From Synanceia verrucosa (Eukaryota; Chordata; Actinopteri; Perciformes; Synanceiidae): a stretch of 64,000 bases of DNA. Where the stretch lies: positions 5,556,849 through 5,620,848 of the forward strand of contig CM056553.1 in assembly GCA_029721515.1 (NCBI GenBank), given 5' to 3'. Of the stretch, positions 1-13,258 are shown in pieces. Positions within the stretch are counted from its first letter, which is position 1. Every line of letters starts with the position of its first letter. Below the pieces are notes generated by a model that saw only the letters and a program-made list of their open reading frames with translations, did no database searches and was not told the DNA's origin. A program made the translations under genes and the position numbers.

Positions 1-252
1 ATTATTTGTCCTTCAAAACCAAACATGTCTTATTACGTCTAATCCAAGGTTGTAAATGCATGTCACAGTTCTTCTCACTGTTTTATGGTAACGACCTTCA
101 GCTCGCCCACAGCGACACAAAGCTGAGTTGACTGATCAGTGGCTTTATGATCTCTCCTGTAATGCTAATATCTATTTATTCAGGAACAGATAGACAGGCC
201 TTTAGAATACCTAACAATCGACAATAAATACAAAAGAGACGGCACAAAACGT

Positions 253-1165
253 ATGACAAAACACTGCACATTGACATTTCAATACAAGACATTCAACACA
301 ATTGAATCCACCCCTTCCTCTGTCACTATAGGTGACGCTCCTCTTCATCATTTACCTCCTTCCCCATCGCCAATATTCTTCTTCTGGAAATATATCATTC
401 ATTTCCACCGCTACATGGATGACACCCTGCTCTATCTCACCAGTAAACCCACTTCCACTACCCCTCTCCCTTCCCTCACTGCAGAAATAAAAACCCAATT
501 TTCAGCAACAAATTTGAGTTTCTTCTCATTGGTATCATTATCCAAAACTGACAACTTTTCCCTGACAATTGACAACAATTGACTGTCTTCTTCTCCCCAC
601 AGGTTAAGAGTCTGAGTGTCACCCTTGACTGCACTCTTTCCTATATTAATAATAATATAAATAATGAATAATGATAAAAATAATGAATAACATGAGCGAG
701 GTGGTGTAGTGGTTAGCACTGTCGCCTCACAGCAAGAAGGTACCGAGTTCGATTCCCGGCCCAGGGGCCTTTCTGTGTGGAGTTTGCATGTTCTCCCCGT
801 GTCTGCGTGGGTTCTCTCTGGTACTCTGGCTTCCTCCCACCATCCAAAAACATGCATGGGGATTAGGTTAATTGGCTAATTTAAATTGTCCGTAGGTGTG
901 AATGTGAGTGTGAGTGGTTGTTTGTCTCTATGTGTCCTGTGATGAACTGGAGACTTGTCCCCTGACTTTCACCCTAAGACAACTGGGATAGGCTCCAGCC
1001 CCCCCGCGACCCTATGAGGATAAGCGGTAGAAAATGGATGGATGGATGAATAACATCATAATACATCACACTTCCACTGAATGAAATATCAATTGCCTCA
1101 TTAATTAATTGCAGCCTAGACTACTGCAATTAACTTCTCTTTGGTTTCCCTCAAAAATCCCTGAC
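253..1165 (+). mobile_element. Decayed LINE reverse-transcriptase fragment
   Basis: The plus-strand translation contains a reverse-transcriptase-like block with the YMDD box in the context HRYMDDTLLYLTSKPTS. It is followed by SKTDNFSLTIDN and, in another frame, VKSLGVTLDCTLSF. After an interruption by a SINE (694-1045) the homology resumes near 1110 with a block resembling LDYCN and a following FGFPQKSL-like stretch. These blocks match the order seen in L2/CR1-type fish LINE ORF2 proteins (established knowledge; no search run). The reading frame is broken by frameshifts and the insertion, and the RT core is incomplete, so this is an inactive fragment. The exact clade is uncertain. Confidence 0.7.
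694..1045 (+). mobile_element. tRNA-derived SINE, full length
   Basis: The 5' head has a tRNA-like A box (GTGGTGTAGTGGTTAGC) and B box (GAGTTCGATTCCC). The body contains the stretch TGTCCTGTGATGAACTGGAG and the 3' end is a GGAT-rich tail. An 11-bp target-site duplication, ATGAATAACAT, lies at 683-693 and 1046-1056, so the boundaries are well set. It is inserted in the LINE fragment around it. Other copies of the family in this window lie near 4796, 24538, 31001, 32277, 34954 and 47044. Confidence 0.88.
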
Positions 1166-4100
1166 TTATTAATACCATTGATCGCTGGTGTAAGTGATGT
1201 AGACAGCTGCCTAGTGAATGTTACATTTTAGGAACAGAGCAAAAGGTCCTGAACCTTCCAGAAAATAACCAAGAACAAGCAGCAACCAGACTCGGCTTCG
1301 ACAAGACCAGAACCCAAATGCACGACTCAGAAAGTTTCAAAGGACTATGACTATGAAAAAGGGCCAAAAAAAGACAAAGAAGGTAAGTATTAGATTAACT
1401 ATGCAGCAAAACCATAATGCTCCCCCTGAAGCTGACTAAGAACTGAAGGGAAAATAACTCTACTGAGGAAACAGCTAATCGAACTAACCAAGGCTACAAA
1501 TTAACAGCCCTCACAAAAGATGAAGAAAGTAACCAAAGTTGCAAACAACAGCCTGACCCTGCAAAACCAATTAACAAACAAGGTTACAATGAAAAGGCAC
1601 ACACAAAATGTAGCAGAAACAGACTTGATTTGACTAAGGAATACTGACACTGACATGGCACAAGACGAACTGGCACAGAACAGAGCATTTACTATTTATA
1701 GGTAAGGGGACACTGCTGGACAGGAGAATGGGAGGGCAGGAAGTAAAGTGGCTGACAACAAGAGGGAAACGATACAAAATAAAACAAGAAATGTCAATAT
1801 GACTGAAGGTAATGAAAAACTGTGACTTAACTTAATAAAATGATGAGACCTGACAAGTTGAGGCTGCAGCAAACAATTATTTTCAATAATGTTCTTGTTT
1901 AACTTGTTAATATAGTATCAGGAAATGGTAAAAGGATTCCTGTCACAATTACCCAGAAGCAAAGGTGTCAACGTAAAAAATTCTTTGACAAAGAATGTCA
2001 GAACTCAAAGTTCACAGATTTGGAAGATCAGACCGTTGGAAAAATGTTGTAGCCATATTTTCAACAAAATTGCATCTTATTACTCTTATCACACTTATAT
2101 GATAAAATTTAAGTGTATATGTTCTATAAACTAACTATGAACATTTGTGTGGTCCAATGACTCGTCTTGCAAACATTTAAAAAAAAAAGTTCTGATTTAG
2201 CAGAAGCCAACTCAGCCTGAGCAAACTCAGAAACACAAAGACTGTCAGATAGCAGTAGTTTGAGTTGTGTTGTCCAGTGCTATTTGGGCAACAGTCCATA
2301 TCCCAAAAAAGAGAAAAGCAGCAAATCATCACCTCAACCTGAGACATTTTTGGAGTTTGTCTCAAAAAAATAACTGATGCAAACTGTTACTTCCCTCAAC
2401 ACATCCCTTGACCTGAACTGTATAGGAACTATGCAAACATTATGACATCATGCAGAGGAATAACTATAGATTTCAAACTGCTGCTGTTCAATCATTGTGA
2501 GACTGATGCAGGCAGCGTTTGAGATTTTCAGGTCAAACTGATAAACCTTTAATCCTGTTCTGACAGACTGGCCGCACATCCAGTCCAGATCCTTGAGTAG
2601 ACTGATTTTCCTGCTATGGATCAATTTTCTAAAAACTCTGATGCTTTACGGCAACTTGCTGCTGCTACTACCGTGTCTTAGTTAAATGTAATTTCATCTT
2701 TATTAGCCAGCCAGCACCATAAATCCATAAAGCCTCTGTTATTCTATCATATAAATTAATATCTTGGTGGAAATCAATGTGTGAACCACATAAATTAGCT
2801 ATTTTATGATTAAAATAAACATAATTTTGGCTTTTAAGGCTCTTCTAGAATTGTGAAAAGAAAACTTACCTTGACATGTACCTTGACATAAAATATTTTT
2901 TTGAATCGTCACAGTTTTATTCTGACAGTTATTACTGCCATTTCTGTGAATCATTTAGGTTCGCTGATCATGGTGAAATACAAAGAAATCACCCCAGCAA
3001 TCATGTGAAATATGAGTGTTTTTATTTGAACAAAGCTCGATGGATCCACATGATCAACTGTGCCCATATAGTGACGTCACATGGTCCATATTCCATATAG
3101 ATAAAAATAAATGGAATAAATTATGGGGTTCATGTTGAAATGCACATCAAATGGACTAAATTATAGGACTGTGAAATGGAAAATGCTGCCTATATGGACC
3201 ATAAGGACAGGGGCCTTCAAAAGCATAATTGTGTGACTGGCAAAGTATGCATTCAGAGTCCGTCCTTATCTCGTGTTATGTGTTGAATTTTAATCAATGT
3301 TTTTCATTTTCTGCTTGGATAGCCAAGTTTCAACTCAGGAGTGAGCATGTTATCGACTGACAGGATTTTATGATGTTATTGGAATCAACAATTTCCTGAT
3401 TATTGAATTATTATGATTATAGAAGCACCTCTTCATTTCAACCTGAGTATTTGTTGGATGATGATATGACAGCTCCTTGGTTGGAGCTGGTGTTCATTTT
3501 CATATTGATCGATGTTGACATTAGTGACTCTTCATCTCTGTGTCTTGATTAGAAAAGATGCAAACTGTTACGCTCACGGTGAATGAAAAAGGACATTAAA
3601 CTTGCTTTGTCTAGTTCAGACTAAGGCAGAAATGGCGTCTTTATTATTTTGCCAAAAGAAAAAAAAAAAAATCAACACTGCATGTGATGCAATCCAATGC
3701 AGCACCACTACAAGGTGAAGCAGATGTTGTATACAGAGATCAAACAGTATCATAAGAGACAGAATCAACGTCAATAAATATATTGTAGTGCATGGAGGAA
3801 GTTGCGTTGCGTGTGAATGATTCCTGCAGTTGTTAGTGCTCAAAACACATCTTTACCAGCCAAACTGCATAGTAAATGTACAGCACAGATATATATATCT
3901 CATTATCTGGATATAAAACAACATCATATATCATATAACTATCGACTTAAAGATCATCTGTCAATATTATGCAACTTCTGCTGCTCCTAATTAAGTGTAA
4001 TTTCAGAATTAAGAGTAATATTTTATGCTCCCTGAACAAGCCATTTGTAATTTGCTGTACTGACGTACTGAAAGGAGTCAAGGGATGCAGGACTGGTCAG

Positions 4101-4795
4101 TGAGCCACTTAGAAATTAATATGGTTCAGTGCTTACAAGTACTAAATCGAACAAAAAGAGGTTGCCAGGGTTTTTTCCAATTTATCCTTAGTAGGTTGTT
4201 TACACATCAATGTCACATATGAGCTGTTAAAGCTCCCATGGGATGGTATCAGGTGCATGATATTTCCCCCCGAGTGACACACCTACAGTATTCCAGACAG
4301 GAAGCCCAGCTCCGTGGATACAAAGATCAATCTTACAGGTCCGTTCCAAAAAAAGGTGAATGCTTATTGACAGCGTGCTTCATCACACATGTAACTCACA
4401 AATAAACTGAAAAGCAAATAACTGAGGTAAAGGAACAAACGAAGAGAAGAACAGACAAAGGAACAAACATTTAAACTGTTCAAATCTACAAACAATAAAA
4501 CGTAACTGAAACTAACTTAAGAGTCTTTGTTTGCTTAAACTGTACCGTGACACAAACACAGACAAACCCGGGACATTACAAGTGGTGTAATGTTACAATG
4601 GCAATGGTAAATTATGGCAAAATGAACATATGGAGAAATAATAAACTATGAGTTATAGCAATCTGGAACCCTTCATGGTCAGGTCACGTATGTGCCAACA
4701 AACACTAAGGTGAAAGAGAGAGAGAGACATTTCAAGGAAAGGTCCAGAAGCTCACAGCAGTTCAAAGTGGCTAAGAAGATACACGAGAGTTGGGT
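1166..4795. other. Non-coding, no feature recognised
   Basis: Probably within rxfp1 intron 2. The stretch is AT-rich with only short chance ORFs. I see no splice-flanked coding block on either strand and no recognisable mobile-element end. There is a poly-A-like run at 3660-3671. Confidence 0.5.
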
Positions 4796-4922
4796 CATGC
4801 TATATCTTGCACAGGTTACCATAGAGACAACATAGAGATGGATAACCATTCACACTTAAGGGCAATTCTGACATAACAATTAATCTGACCTGGAAGCCGG
4901 AGAACCCAGAGAGAACACACAG
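4796..4922 (-). mobile_element. Degenerate SINE fragment
   Basis: Diverged pieces of the tRNA-derived SINE body are readable on the minus strand: a cacatagagac-like stretch, a cattcacacttaagggcaatt-like stretch, and ggaagccggag followed by acccagagagaaca. No tRNA head or tail survives. Old partial copy. Confidence 0.5.
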
Positions 4923-7116
4923 ATTCATAAACAGACTAACAATTTACTGCTGGCATCAAAGAAGGAAAACTAAAACCTGAAACCAGAAATAGCAAAATTT
5001 GGGATTTGAACAAAAGAGATGAGCCGAAAAAACAGGATTAAGTTTATACTTAACTATTCAGGTCCAGTCTGGTGTTTGGCTTAATATCAGTCCTGTTTGA
5101 ACCTTAAGATACCTCTGAGAAATAACAAACAGAGAAGAGAAGCAGTGTTCTTGAAACTCCTCCACTCTGAAGACCACTCACAAAAAAACCCCAAGAATAG
5201 ATATGGTCTCTAATGCAATGACACTGCATGGCCCTGACGTCAAGGCGGCTTATTTTTTTGTCTCTGCTCCTTAAAAGCTTGCTCAAGAACACAACATAAT
5301 GTGGAAAAAATGAGTCTATGACCTGTTGAAAGACAGCCACTTAGCTACAGCCACCCCCCATCATAGAGCATAACCATCAAGCTGAAAACTAACTGTATGC
5401 AAGTTAGTCATATTTGCAAAGGCTTCAACATGTGGAGACATTCTATGCTTAGTTACTGTTGCTAAGCGACAATTGGACAATTACGTTTTAGGGGACAGGA
5501 TTAGCTGATGGTCATTTGAATCAGAGAAAGCAAAAAGATAAAACATGCAGAAAGTTTTAACAGCTTTTTTTTTCTATGTGTGAATCTTCAAAGTTGCTGG
5601 GTGGAAATAATCTGCATTAATGAAAGCCATGCATGTTTGAACCCCACACAGACACAATCTGGCTTTTTTACTATTAGTTACTGACACACCATGCAGTGCA
5701 GTATCATATTTGGTTAATATTCTTTTCAGTCAACAGTGTAATTAGAGAAGAATAAAACCATGGATGTGATTCTACGGTTTGATTAACCATGGAAGTGAAA
5801 TCATCAGAAGTTCACTTGGAACTTTGGCTTCAAAGGTAGATTATTTCATGACTCATTATATTATTATGATGACAGATAAAAAGTTAAATAACACAAACAG
5901 ATGCTCAATGAAGCCAATATTTGAAAAGGCTGATGCCAGCCACAGAGATACAACAGAGGGAGGAGGGGGAGAGACAGTCAGTGATGAAGCCGGCGCACTA
6001 CTTGGAGTCAAACTCAAAGGACTTACAGAAATACAGACTTTAATTTATCTCTGATAACACCCCCCTCTTTCAACCATCTGTCAGTGACAAAGTAGCATCA
6101 GGTTTTGCACTCCTCTGTGAGAGACTTTCCCACTTCAGATCTATCAAAGGGAGACAGAAAGATGACCTCAAACAATAGGTCTGGCCTACATTGCTCCTAG
6201 CAGCATCCCAACAGTCATGAACTGCAGTTTTGCGGCCTGGACCTGGAGCCACTGCTGGCCTTCATCTAATCAGTCATTTTGTGGGACGCCAAGCACACAT
6301 AATCAGGAAGTTGGTGGCAACTTGGAAGCTATGACTGCTACGAGTGTGAATCAAGAGTATTCAGTCAAGGTGGTTATTCAGGTGTATGGTTAATGATCTG
6401 TAGCAGACATGTAAAGATTTGTGAAGATATTCATAGTGAACAGGAAATAGGAATGAATCACTTTCAACTGCCTGGGGTGAAAGGGAGCACTTCTTTAATA
6501 AAAAGACACTTCTGACCATGCTTCTCCATGCTCTGTTCTGTTACATGCAAACTGTTACTTGTGCAAGACAGAAAGCCTTTATGTCTTTATGGATTCAACA
6601 TCGGAACAAAGTAACCCGAAACAGTTGAATGAATTAATTCTCAGAAAACACACCGTCCACTTTGAGTTCTTTGATGTTCATTTCAAAATGAGCTTGACCT
6701 GAAAAAATGGCTTTCCTCATTCTGCCCTGTACCTGGTCTCCTCTGGGAGGATTAACCTGTAAGGACCAGTATCACAAAATCAACAAACCGAAGCACCAAC
6801 ATGAGCACAAAGAAGAAAGGAACAAATAAACAGCAGGTGCTTGCAAAGACTGACATAACGAGATCAAGATTTGCACTGAAGCCCTTTTCACACATTACGT
6901 TGAATCCAAAAATATGCCTGAGTTTTATGAACACTTGCTAAGTTTGAAGTTTGACAATGGGGATCTGATCTCCATCTTATACACCACAACTACACGCCAC
7001 CTATGGCTTCACACTGATCTGCTGGTGATGGTAATGTGCCAAGAAAGGCAAGAAAGCTTGTAGCATGGCTGGAAGCAATGCTGGATTTTTTTTGTTTTAT
7101 GGAGGCAGGAGATGGA
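4923..7116. other. Non-coding, no feature recognised
   Basis: Presumed rxfp1 intron 2. There are only short ORFs without splice signals or family resemblance, and no clear repeats. Confidence 0.45.
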
Positions 7117-7305
7117 TTAAATCTTGAAGTGCCATTCACGTATTTATACATCATTTAAAATCCAATACTTGAGTGACATTGATGCATACTGTATATACGT
7201 CAAAGTGGTTTTCCAGTATTCAGTTTTCAGTATACACCACAGAGATCAAAGCAGGAAGTGGAGGCGATTAAGATTAGAAATCAAAATTTAAAAAAAAGCA
7301 TCATT
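7117..7305 (+). mobile_element. TTAA element, degenerate left part
   Basis: Diverged copy of the CTCTTTGAGTGCCA family. It begins at a TTAA (7117-7120) followed by ATCTTGAAGTGCCATTCACG. It keeps the tandem 'gtgcca ... acgtat' motif pair and the internal AGATCAAAGCAGGAAGTGGA stretch, then is lost near 7305. Confidence 0.7.
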
Positions 7306-8812
7306 TCACTAAATAAACAGTTACAGGAACCCACTCTTACACTGTGTTTCATAGCAGAAATAGAGGATTTTTTCTTTATTTTATTGCATTTTTAAGGTTA
7401 AATGCCAGAATCAAACATGACATTATTTTTCATGAATAGTCTATCAATTTGGCACCACAATAACAGCTCATATCAGGACCGGCTAAGGGCATCTTAACGT
7501 GCAATCACAGAGTGCAGATTCACATGATGAGAGCTAATGAGTGTTTTGTGAAAATCAAAAATTCAGATTCTCTTTTTGATGCATCAAAAGCCTTTCATCA
7601 TTGTTTTGCAATGTTAGGACAAAAGCCCACTTAATGAAGCATCAGCATAAGTGGATTCAATCAAAATATTATTTTAGCCTTACCCGCAGGTTGAAGCTCT
7701 GAAATGAAACAAATACATGCGACTCAGATAAATCAACTAATCAGCAGCTTCACAGGTGCTTGTAATACAATTGTAAAGCAGCATTAAACTTGTCTAATGC
7801 GCTTCTGATATGAAAACATGTTTGTGTTCATATCCTCTCCAGTTTGACAGTGATGGAGGGATGTTCTCCCAGCTCTTTTTTCAATGATCCTTTCCTCTCT
7901 GTCACAATGAACAAAACAAACTGAGTGTGTTTCATCTTCCTTGCTTTGAGTCTATGTGAAGTACTCTTTGCTCAGCAATTCACCAGGTAAAAACAACATC
8001 TCATCTTTCAAACGTCTGAAGATTTTGCCTTTGATACTGTGCGAACTCTGACAAGAAGCCAGTGTTGAAAAACACTTCAAATCCTGAGTCTAAATGGAAA
8101 TTGAGAGTATATTTGTAGTCTGCAGTAGCTAGTACTGGTAATATTTAGTGAAAATCTTAAAAAATCCTCAATAATAAAGCTATTTTACAGAGCTTGGAAC
8201 TAATGCACCAAAGATTCTGAGCACATTTGGGCAAACATTAAATCTAAATGTCACGTAAACCCAGAGGGCTGGACATGGCTGCCGATTCATATCACAGTCA
8301 TGCAGTGTTTGTCAGTGCTTTTATGATTGATTCACATTTTCTATGAAACCATATTCCTTTTTCTCAAGCAATCTGTTTGGGGTCCACATAGTTAATTACT
8401 ATGTTTTCATGACTTTGGTTTGGGGTCATTAAATGGCACACAAACTTACGGATACCATAAATCATAGACAGAACAATATTTTAGAAAAAGCACAAGGAAA
8501 GCAAAAAAACACAAGATCTTTGGAAATAAAATATATTAATACATTAATCTAAATTAGGAGGGAAATATAAGTATCAGTTCACACAAAAGTAGACTAGTGC
8601 TGTGGTTGTAGAAGTAACAAAAGCACAAAAAACGGCATGAAATGCACGCTTCTCTGGCCACACTGAAAGGATTAGTACAAAACCACAGATTAAACACAGG
8701 AATATTGCCATATTGTACAGATAGTTTTGCTGCTTGCATCAGTTTATTGCATGAAAAAGAAATTTTGTGCAGGAGAGTGGAATCTGAATACAGAAAATAG
8801 CCTGGCTAATAC
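7306..8812. other. Non-coding, no feature recognised
   Basis: AT-rich, presumed rxfp1 intron 2. No supported gene, RNA or repeat seen. Confidence 0.45.
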
Positions 8813-9308
8813 TTAACTCATTGAGTGCCACTGACGTATTTATATGTCATTTAAGATCCAACGCTTGAGTGCCACGGACGTATCTATATGTCAAAGTGGT
8901 TTTTCGGCATCAGGCACAAGAGGGCGCTCACAAACAACCTGTGAGTAATTTTGGGGCTTCTGGGAGATGTAGTCAGACATAAAGAGACAGTATACACCAC
9001 AAAGATCAAAGCAGGAAGTGGAGACGATCGTGATTAGAGAGCAAAATAAATAGAATCTGGACAAAAAGTGGTGTTTTTGGTGAAAGTGTCCTCTACTCTA
9101 CCTCTGATAAAACAAGAAAGGAACAAGGTAAAAACAAACATTTTTTTCATGATGAAATAGAGAGTCTCTTCTTTCATTTGAGATATTCAGTGTTTTCAGA
9201 GAAAAGAAAATATTCTGTGGGTCTTAAAATAATGACTCAAAATGGACAAAAACGCTGGCACAAGGCATTATCGGTTTTATAAAACAGCTGGCACTGACAG
9301 TCAGTTAA
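8813..9308 (+). mobile_element. TTAA element, full-length copy
   Basis: Best intact copy of the family, about 496 bp, flanked by TTAA at 8813-8816 and 9305-9308. The left end reads CTCATTGAGTGCCACTGACG and the right end GCTGGCACTGACAGTCAG, a degenerate terminal inverted repeat. Internal landmarks in order are GTGAGTAATTTTGGGGCTTC, AAAGCAGGAAGTGGAGACGA, CTCTACCTCTGATAAAACAA, TTTCATGATGAAATAGAGAG and AAATATTCTGTGGGTCTT. There is no coding capacity, so it is a non-autonomous DNA element. The TTAA duplication suggests mobilisation by a piggyBac- or Kolobok-type transposase (inference). Confidence 0.85.
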
Positions 9309-11231
9309 GATATATTTCTGAGTGACAAACTGACAGGAGTCATAGGATATGTATTGCTATATTTAGCGCAGGTATGTGATTTGTTCAGTTTGCAGGTGAA
9401 ATCACTTTGGGACACTTTTCATCAGTGTTCACATTTTTGCTAACTCCTGCCTGAGATGAAAGTGACCAGACACATCCACTCATGTTCTGCACTGAAGGAC
9501 AATGCTGTGCTTCCAATCAGTCATTGTCTTGATGAATGCTAGATATTTGGGGACATAAAGCAGCTTACACTGCTGGGTACATATGCCTTCCTGGAGTGAG
9601 AACTAAACCAGTAACAACGAGGACTGCTCCCTACCGGGCTTCAAGGAGAACACTGTGATCAGACTAAGCATTATAGAGAACAAGGAGGACGGAATTAATG
9701 GTTAGATAATCATCACTTCTGGAAACCATACAGTTCCTCACAGCAGTGTTATCTGGTTTATGTCAACAAATATAGAACAAACTCCAGTACAATGACTTGG
9801 AAAATTGTCCAAGTCGATAGACTATCAATTGAGGAATTTCTACTATTGTACCTGTAACAAAGGATCATGGCCAAACTCCTGTGAGCAATATATTTGCTCA
9901 GAAATGACAAATTTTGTAATTCTAAAAATATGGCCTGTTCACAAACCCTTTTAATGGAGGACGTGTAATAAGCTGGCCTGTAAAGATGCATGCATCATGC
10001 CTTGCAGTCTCACAGCATTTTAGTGGATCCATTTCAGTTGATATCTCTTCAACAGTTCATCCTTTCTGTCCTCTAACTGCTACCCTGGATGTTTTTTTTA
10101 TATTTAGGGACCAACTGTGCTAATGCAGTTGGAGAGAGGAAGGGATGGTGACGTTAGTGGGGGGGAAAGCTTTAACCTGAGCAAGATAACAACAGTACGA
10201 TCACGCCACAGCTCATCGAAATCATCTAAAAGCGCACTCCTGTTGAAGCCCATCGACAAAAAGGAAGCCACAGCTGCAGCATGAAGGAAGCGTGATGGAT
10301 TTAATTTCCATTCTGATTTGTCGAGACAAGGTGAACAAAACTGCACTGAAGGTCATTTATATTTCTACCTAGTCGTTTTGTTTACTAATGTACCTACTTC
10401 TTATTTATATATAAGCCTTTGTGTTGTTGCACAGTCACATGTGATGTGCAGGACAGGATGTGTTATGTGAGAGGTGGTAAACAGTGATGAGGACAGTTGC
10501 AAATTTCTGTGCCTGGTGGCATCTATGCATAACTTAATTTTAACTGTTTATTTTTTCCTACACAAAGATTGAACTGGGAAAAACAGTGAGAGACAATCCT
10601 GCAGGGAAAAAAAAAACAAGACATTGCACCATTTGTACTAGCAGTCAATCTATGAGCAACACATTCAGTGTAATTGCTGCAATTGCTGGAAGCGTGCCCA
10701 AACCCAGAGGGAGGATGGTGCCTAAACAGAAATGTTGAAGGCTTACATTGTTCTGCTATAGCATCATTTCAGTAGGTTTACTGCTGATAAAGGGCTTTTT
10801 ACATTAAAAATGCACAACATAATCTGCTCAGTGGGTAACCCAAGGCACACACTGAGGTTCAAAGCATTACCCCATTGTGCATATTGAGTCTCCCAAGAAC
10901 TCCATCTCCTTCTATTCATGGGATTCAATGAATTATTGTCAAACACCTTCACAGAACATAGCTTTCGTCTGCCTAAAATAATTAGTTTACCCTTATCTGT
11001 GTTGGCAATAATCAAGCCGCACTAATTTATTTTCCAGTCCCTTTCAATTTATTCAATTTCCTCTCATGTCCCTTTCTGAAACGTTTATTCTATTTTATAC
11101 TCATCATCAAAGTTCAGGAATTATCATCCATCCACATCCCTTCAAACATACTATATGCAGCACACTGATGTTACTTAATAAGGGGGGATTTCATAGTTAC
11201 ACACTTCTTGCAACACATCCATTTATGGTGC
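9309..11231. other. Non-coding, no supported gene
   Basis: Presumed rxfp1 intron 2. The stretch 10104-10346 is open on both strands (80 codons on the minus strand) but shows no known family motif and no convincing splice sites. Confidence 0.4.
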
Positions 11232-11638
11232 TTAAAGGCACAGCGTGTAACATTTTGGGGAATCTATTATCTTAATATAGTATTTATAACTATGTGTTCG
11301 TGAGAGTATAATCCCCCTGGAATGAACAACTGTTGTGTTTTTGTTAGCGTAGAATGAATCCTTCACATCTTTATGGGGATCTGGTCTTCTTCATGTTGTC
11401 TGCCATGTTTCTACAGCAGCCCAGAACAGACAAACCAAACACTGGTCTGTCTAATGTTACCTGAAGGCCACCGTAGTTCTCCAACACGTGAAACTGCAGT
11501 AACCTGAGCCGCCGTCTGACTTCCACTACCCCTACAGTAGTGTCATTATGGGGTGGATGGCCTCTGGTAACAACACTGGAAAGGAAGGAGTGAGTGGAGG
11601 GGTACTGTGCAATCTGCCCTACGCGCTGTCCCTTTAAA
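11232..11638. mobile_element. Non-autonomous DNA element with TTTAAAGG ends
   Basis: The left end TTAAAGGCACAGCGTGTAAC and the reverse complement of the right end, TTTAAAGGGACAGCGCGTAG, form a terminal inverted repeat of about 18 bp. Both ends sit on a TTAA (11232-11235 and 11634-11637). The interior of about 400 bp has no ORF of note. A MITE of unassigned superfamily; the TTAA at both ends may be the target duplication. Confidence 0.7.
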
Positions 11639-12748
11639 CCTAAAAATAATATAGCATTTTCTCTTTGCAGTTTTATTTCAAACCTCTCCTCTTTGTCTCT
11701 CTTGAGTCGTTCTGTGCAAGATTATCATTGTAAAGGAAAACGAATGAAATGACAAAAACTGGAATTGAAAAAAAAACATTTTCGTTAACTGAAATCAATA
11801 AAAACTATCATGAAAAGAAAAAATGATCACTAACTGAAACTGTCTTGTATGTCAACAAAACTTACTAAAATGTATTGAAATTATAGATTAAAACCCCTTC
11901 ATTTTTGTCTTTGTTAATTTTGTATTGATATGAAATCAATTTATTTCACTCGAGCAATTTTACGTGAGGTGGTGGTACCATTTGGCACCTCACGGTCTGT
12001 CGCTTCTCATCAGTGATGTAGTCTGGTTTATTCTAGCCCATTTTAGCCTGGTCCTCCCTCAGTTGAAAATTTTGACTCTGTTTTACATAAAACTATGTAT
12101 TTTAATGATACTTTGACTATAATTCCCCTATTAGTGAAAAGAACAACATGACAGTTACTTGATAGAGGAAGCATTGAATGAATAAATCCAGAGTTTTCTT
12201 CAGAAATATGAGCTAATATGCAGAGAAATACGCTAGCTTATAAACAGGCTTTCTTTTTATTTATTTTTTTTTTAACTTCCTGACTTTTTAGACATCCTGT
12301 TGTCTCCTCTTCCACTAGCTGAGTCGCTATCTGTTAGCGCTCTGCAGGCTGTCTGATGGAGCAGGTGGACTGAACCATTTCACTAAATAGAGGGGGGGAG
12401 GGCATTGAGAAATGTTTCCAAAACAAATAAAATTAGTGTTAGGCTACCAATGTATTGTAAATAAAATATATGTGTGACTGTGAGTTTATCACTGATTGTC
12501 ATGTTGTTTTATATTAAGGGTATTATAAGGTATTATAAGTATAATAAGTACAGTACAGTATTATAAGGGTATTAGGGGCCCTTAGAATCAATGCTCATAT
12601 CTTTGTGCATTTGTAGTGGTTTGACTACATCACTGCTTCACTTCTCGTTAAGAGTCGGCTTTGGCTATTTTGATTTGTAGCAGGCAGGCACATTCCCTGT
12701 ATTTAACCCCAGAAGCATTATTTCACACATTTTGCACTTAAAGCTGCT

Positions 12749-13258
12749 ATGATGTGGACTGTTACATTACTATTACATGCTCTTGTTGTGTTTTGTCTTG
12801 ACGGTTGTCAATATCAAACGTCATTAGTTACACAGCTAACAACAGGAATCCTTCCTCTGGCCCTCAAAGTTGGTCAATTTAAAAATCTCCAGGAAGAAAA
12901 CAGGTTCTGTGAAGTATGCAATGAATCACATTTTCTTTTGTACTGTTATGATGATCTAAGGATTTCTATCTGGGATGGCATGTTTGTTGAGAAGCCAGAA
13001 GTGTTTTGGTGTAGTGATGATGCAAAAATGGAATGGCTATTTAATTATAATGTTTATAAATTAGCTACCTGTGTTCCTCATGCTTAAAAAAAATGCCAGG
13101 AGGGTTTATTTTGTTAGGTCTATGTGGAATTTACACTTGTGTGCAGGTCCCTGTCTCTGCCTTTATACTGTATTTCTCTTTAATGGTGTATTGTAAACCC
13201 ATATGGGCTGGGTACACTGTATGTATGTGCATAACACAATAATCAAATAAAAAAAAAC
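12749..13258 (+). mobile_element. LINE 3' end with ORF2 C-terminal remnant
   Basis: A 112-codon frame contains a segment reading LPLALKVGQFKNL, then EENRFCEVCN, ESHFLLYCYDDLR and later KLATCVPHA. This spacing of two Cys pairs followed by a HFLLYC block is typical of the C-terminus of fish non-LTR retrotransposon ORF2 proteins. It is followed by a 3' untranslated region ending in CAATAATCAAATAAAAAAAA at about 13257. 5'-truncated and inactive; clade not assigned. Confidence 0.65.

Noticed and set aside
700..770. tRNA gene
   Set aside because: A and B boxes are present but belong to a SINE head with a full SINE body, tail and target duplication; no tRNA fold closes at the expected 3' end.
2378..6560. 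Fourteen-base string ATGCAAACTGTTAC seen three times (near 2379, 3559 and 6545)
   Set aside because: Flanks are unrelated, so a shared element cannot be shown; may be chance.
10104..10346. 80-codon open frame on both strands
   Set aside because: No recognisable family, no good splice borders; probably chance in a GC-richer patch.
12749..13087. 112-codon ORF as a host gene
   Set aside because: Matches the C-terminus of a LINE ORF2 and runs into a poly-A-terminated 3' end; annotated as a mobile element.
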